Origin: Myotis daubentonii
Lineage: Eukaryota; Chordata; Mammalia; Chiroptera; Vespertilionidae
Direction: 5' to 3'
Length of the DNA stretch: 64,000 bases
Assembly (NCBI RefSeq): GCF_963259705.1
Contig: NC_081846.1
Coordinates: 61,805,722-61,869,721, forward strand
Shown: positions 59,175 to 64,000 of the stretch, one piece after another
Layout of the letters: every line of letters starts with the position of its first letter
Numbering within the stretch: position 1 is the first letter of the stretch
Notes under the pieces: model-generated
Seen by the model: the letters and a program-made list of their open reading frames with translations, nothing else
What the model was told of the DNA's origin: nothing
Databases searched by the model: none
Made by a program: the position numbers and the translations under genes

Positions 59175-59537
59175 TAAGCAAGAAGAATGCACCACAGCAT
59201 CAACAGCCCCAGTTCCTACAACAGAAATTCCTTCCACAATGAGCACCATGGCTGCTGCAGAAGCGGCAGCTGCTGTTGTTGCAGCTGCTGCAGCTGCTGC
59301 AGCAGCTGCTGCTGCAGCCAACGCCAGTGCCTCCACCTCTGCTAATACTGTCGGTGGAACTGTTCCTGTTGTACCTGAGCCTGAAGTTACTTCAATTGTT
59401 GCTACTGTTGTAGATAATGAAAACACAGTAACCATTTCAACTGAAGAACAAGCACAACTTACTACTACCCCTGCTGTTCAGGATCAAAATGTTGACAGTA
59501 ATGCTGGAGAAGAAACATCTAAGGAAACTGTAGCTGA
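59175..59537 (+). CDS. PRPF40A: PRPF40A coding exon 10 (polyalanine linker)
   Basis: Acceptor tacatag, 363 nt, donor GTAAGT. Encodes [20 protein letters not shown], an alanine-rich tract ([20 protein letters not shown] and three more Ala) and an acidic Thr-rich part with [20 protein letters not shown]. It is a flexible linker between WW and FF domains. The Ala run uses mixed GCT/GCA/GCG codons, which argues against recent repeat expansion. Confidence 0.96.
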
Positions 59538-61509
<1,972 letters not shown>

Positions 61510-61939
61510 TAGACTTTTATATGATCTAATAATTGTCTAATAAATGAAGCTACTCTTCATTGTAATCCATACTATGATACCTTTATTGAAAATGAACTAA
61601 ATTTGTCCCTTTTTTTGAAGAACATTTTTTGCGAATCTGACTTTAACCAAAATAAAAGCCCACAAAAACTATTGTGTGCAAAGGTACACCGGTACCTTTC
61701 ACCTCAATATCTTTTGTAAGGTTTTTTATTCAATCAATAGTTTTAAGAGAAAGTATTCATGCTCAGTTTCAGTTTCAGTTTTCTTTTTAGTGTATAGTAT
61801 ATCATTACCCAGATTTGCCTTGCTTCAGTAAGAAAGTTTTTTAGACCTTTAAAAAAAAAAATGCAAAGGAAGTGCTTGCTGTTTGCAGTGAGTATTATAC
61901 TTTGTTCTCTGTTGTATAACTTTTACGATATTTGTGTGA

Positions 61940-62035
<96 letters not shown>

Positions 62036-62399
62036 TAATACTTTGATGATTTTTTTTTTTTTAAATTTGCTTTGTACTTGGAGCATAGCAAGCCTAGAAA
62101 ATTCAAAATTGTGTAAAGCAATGTAACTTTCTATTCCCGTTATCTTTCTGTTATTTTGGATGCTAAGAATAGAGTTGTCCATGTGTGATATGAACTAAAA
62201 AGCCAAAAAAGAGGCTTGTTGTACAATTTGAGTACTGTGCTATAGATGAAATTAGAATTATTTTGAAAGAAATTATTTTCTGTAATCATTTGTTATCTTT
62301 AATATCTTACTGAAATGTTCTTAATTTGTGACTAAAATCAATTGTTTTGTTTTTGAAAGCACTAACATTTGATCATTCTGTCTTCATTTTACTCTGTGA

Positions 62400-62579
<180 letters not shown>

Positions 62580-63147
62580 TAAGAGTTTTTAGTGATGCAT
62601 AGTATGTATTTACTGCTCTGTTCGTGTCTGACTTTTTGCCAAGTGCATTAACTATTCTAAAGTAGATGCTCATTAAATAAAATGAGATAATTTGTAAGCA
62701 TGGCAGTTTTTGCTTATGACTTTTTTATTAGGTACATACCAAATCAGTAGTTAAATGTAGAATTTAACTTACAGACTCATTGAGTTATTGATTAGGGAAC
62801 TAAAACAAAAAGGAGAGAAAGACGTGATTTAATATTTAAAGCTTGACTCCTACTTAATGTAAGAATTGAAGTTTTTGGTATTTGTGGAAGGAAACAGGCT
62901 ATTTTCATTAACTATTGCATTTTGAAAAATTGCATTTGTATAGCATTCTTGATTTTAGAGTGCTTTATTTTTTTTAAAACTAGGTAATTCAATATTAACA
63001 TGTAGTTAGCTATTAAGTTTATTTTCCCTATGTGCTTCCTTATTTTTCTGTTTTCTAGAAGAGCCTTAGTGAAAGACTCTTTATTTCTTTAATTAGTACT
63101 ATTTTGTGGGTTAGCTAAATTCCTGACAACTTTTTTTTTATCCTCTC

Positions 63148-63237
63148 CCATATTCTACCTGACCAGGGATCAAACCCCGCACAACCTTTTTGTGTACTGG
63201 ACGACCCTTCCACAAACTGAACCACCGGCCAAGGCAT
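63148..63237 (-). mobile_element. Truncated older bat SINE (minus)
   Basis: ctgaccagggatcaaacccc, cacaacctttttgtgtactg and accaccggccaaggc are the reversed tRNA-like head of an older SINE family. Confidence 0.7.
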
Positions 63238-63249
63238 CTGATAACTTTT

Positions 63250-63464
63250 ATTTATTTATTTATTTATTTTATTTCAGAGAGAAAAGGAGAGGGAGAGATG
63301 GAAACATCAGTGATGAGAGAGAATCATTGATCTGCTGCCTCCTGCGTTGCCCCTCACTGGGGATCGAGCTGGCAACCCAGGCATGTGCCCCTGACTGGAA
63401 TCGAACTGGGACCCTTCAGTCCACAGGCCAACGCTCTATCCACTGAGCCAAACCAGCTAGGGCT
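63250..63464 (-). mobile_element. VES SINE (minus)
   Basis: (TTTA)n start, gagagaaaaggagagggaga to actgagccaaaccagctagg; tgataactttt on both sides (63239-63249 and 63465-63475). Confidence 0.93.
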
Positions 63465-63748
63465 TGATAACTTTTTGAAGTCTATAATTTAGTCCCATGG
63501 GCAGGTTGATAGTGTCTCTAGCTACCCTAAGTAAAAGAGAGAGTTTTGACTACAAAACATTGCTCATTTAGAATTAACTCCTTTGTCTCTAAGGATTCCT
63601 ATGCTATTTTATTCTTAATTATTCAAAAGTTTTCCTTTATAATACAATCATGAATTTAGAGTGGTAAAGAGTGTTTATAAGGTGGTTTTAAATTCAGTAT
63701 AAAGTCAAAATGGCCAGAGATTAATTTTTATTGTATGATATAGAGTAA

Positions 63749-63880
<132 letters not shown>

Positions 63881-64000
63881 TAATTCACTCTTACTGGTGT
63901 TTATAGATAAAACAAGATGTTTCTTCATTCTGATTAATAGTTACTTTATATCATGTTCATTTTGGTTGGTTGTTTATCCAGTTTATGTGGTGCAGCATAC

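Overview
The window is mammalian genomic DNA from a bat, most likely a vespertilionid such as Myotis or a close relative. The evidence is the repeat set: many tRNA-derived VES SINEs, HeliBat-type Helitrons (5' TC, 3' CTAG, inserted between A and T), SPIN and other hAT elements with exact 8-bp target duplications, a mariner MITE and bat-type L1 3' ends. Older mammalian repeats (MIR, L2, MER5-like, Tigger-like, L1M) form the background. The species call is inference; the repeat classes are read from sequence.

Layout. Two genes sit head to head around a CpG island at about 20.25-22.56 kb. Leftward (minus strand) is ARL6IP6, with coding exons 1-3 at 20393-20789, 18962-19015 and 5222-5354. Its short last coding exon was not found and probably lies left of the window. 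Rightward (plus strand) is PRPF40A. Its first 14 coding exons lie between 22052 and 63877 and join in frame to 516 codons, covering the N-terminal Met/Pro-rich region, both WW domains, a polyalanine tract and the first two FF domains. The gene runs off the right edge. All splice junctions used are GT-AG. Exon 5 is only 14 nt.

The rest is intron. ARL6IP6 intron 2 (5355-18961) holds a GOSR2-L1 chimeric retrocopy, a long Helitron with two internal tandem arrays, USP16 and RPL15 retropseudogenes, a 3 x 161 bp tandem triplication and a SPIN element. PRPF40A intron 2 (23415-40851) holds a full-length HMGN1 retrocopy, two further hAT elements, a SPIN inside a SINE, a 200-N gap and a second copy of the long Helitron in the opposite orientation. 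PRPF40A intron 5 (44035-54158) holds an RPL36A retropseudogene and an old L1 cut up by several Helitrons, one carrying about 2 kb of unrelated DNA.

How it works together. PRPF40A is a U1 snRNP-associated splicing factor, and ARL6IP6 is a small multi-pass membrane protein. They share a promoter region but no known pathway. I did not find a new enzymatic or defence system. The most unusual material is mobile-element biology: a two-part Helitron present twice with the same internal fusion point, a Helitron carrying about 2 kb of foreign DNA, a template-switch pseudogene/L1 chimera, and Helitron ends that carry CTCF-, YY1- and octamer-like motifs.
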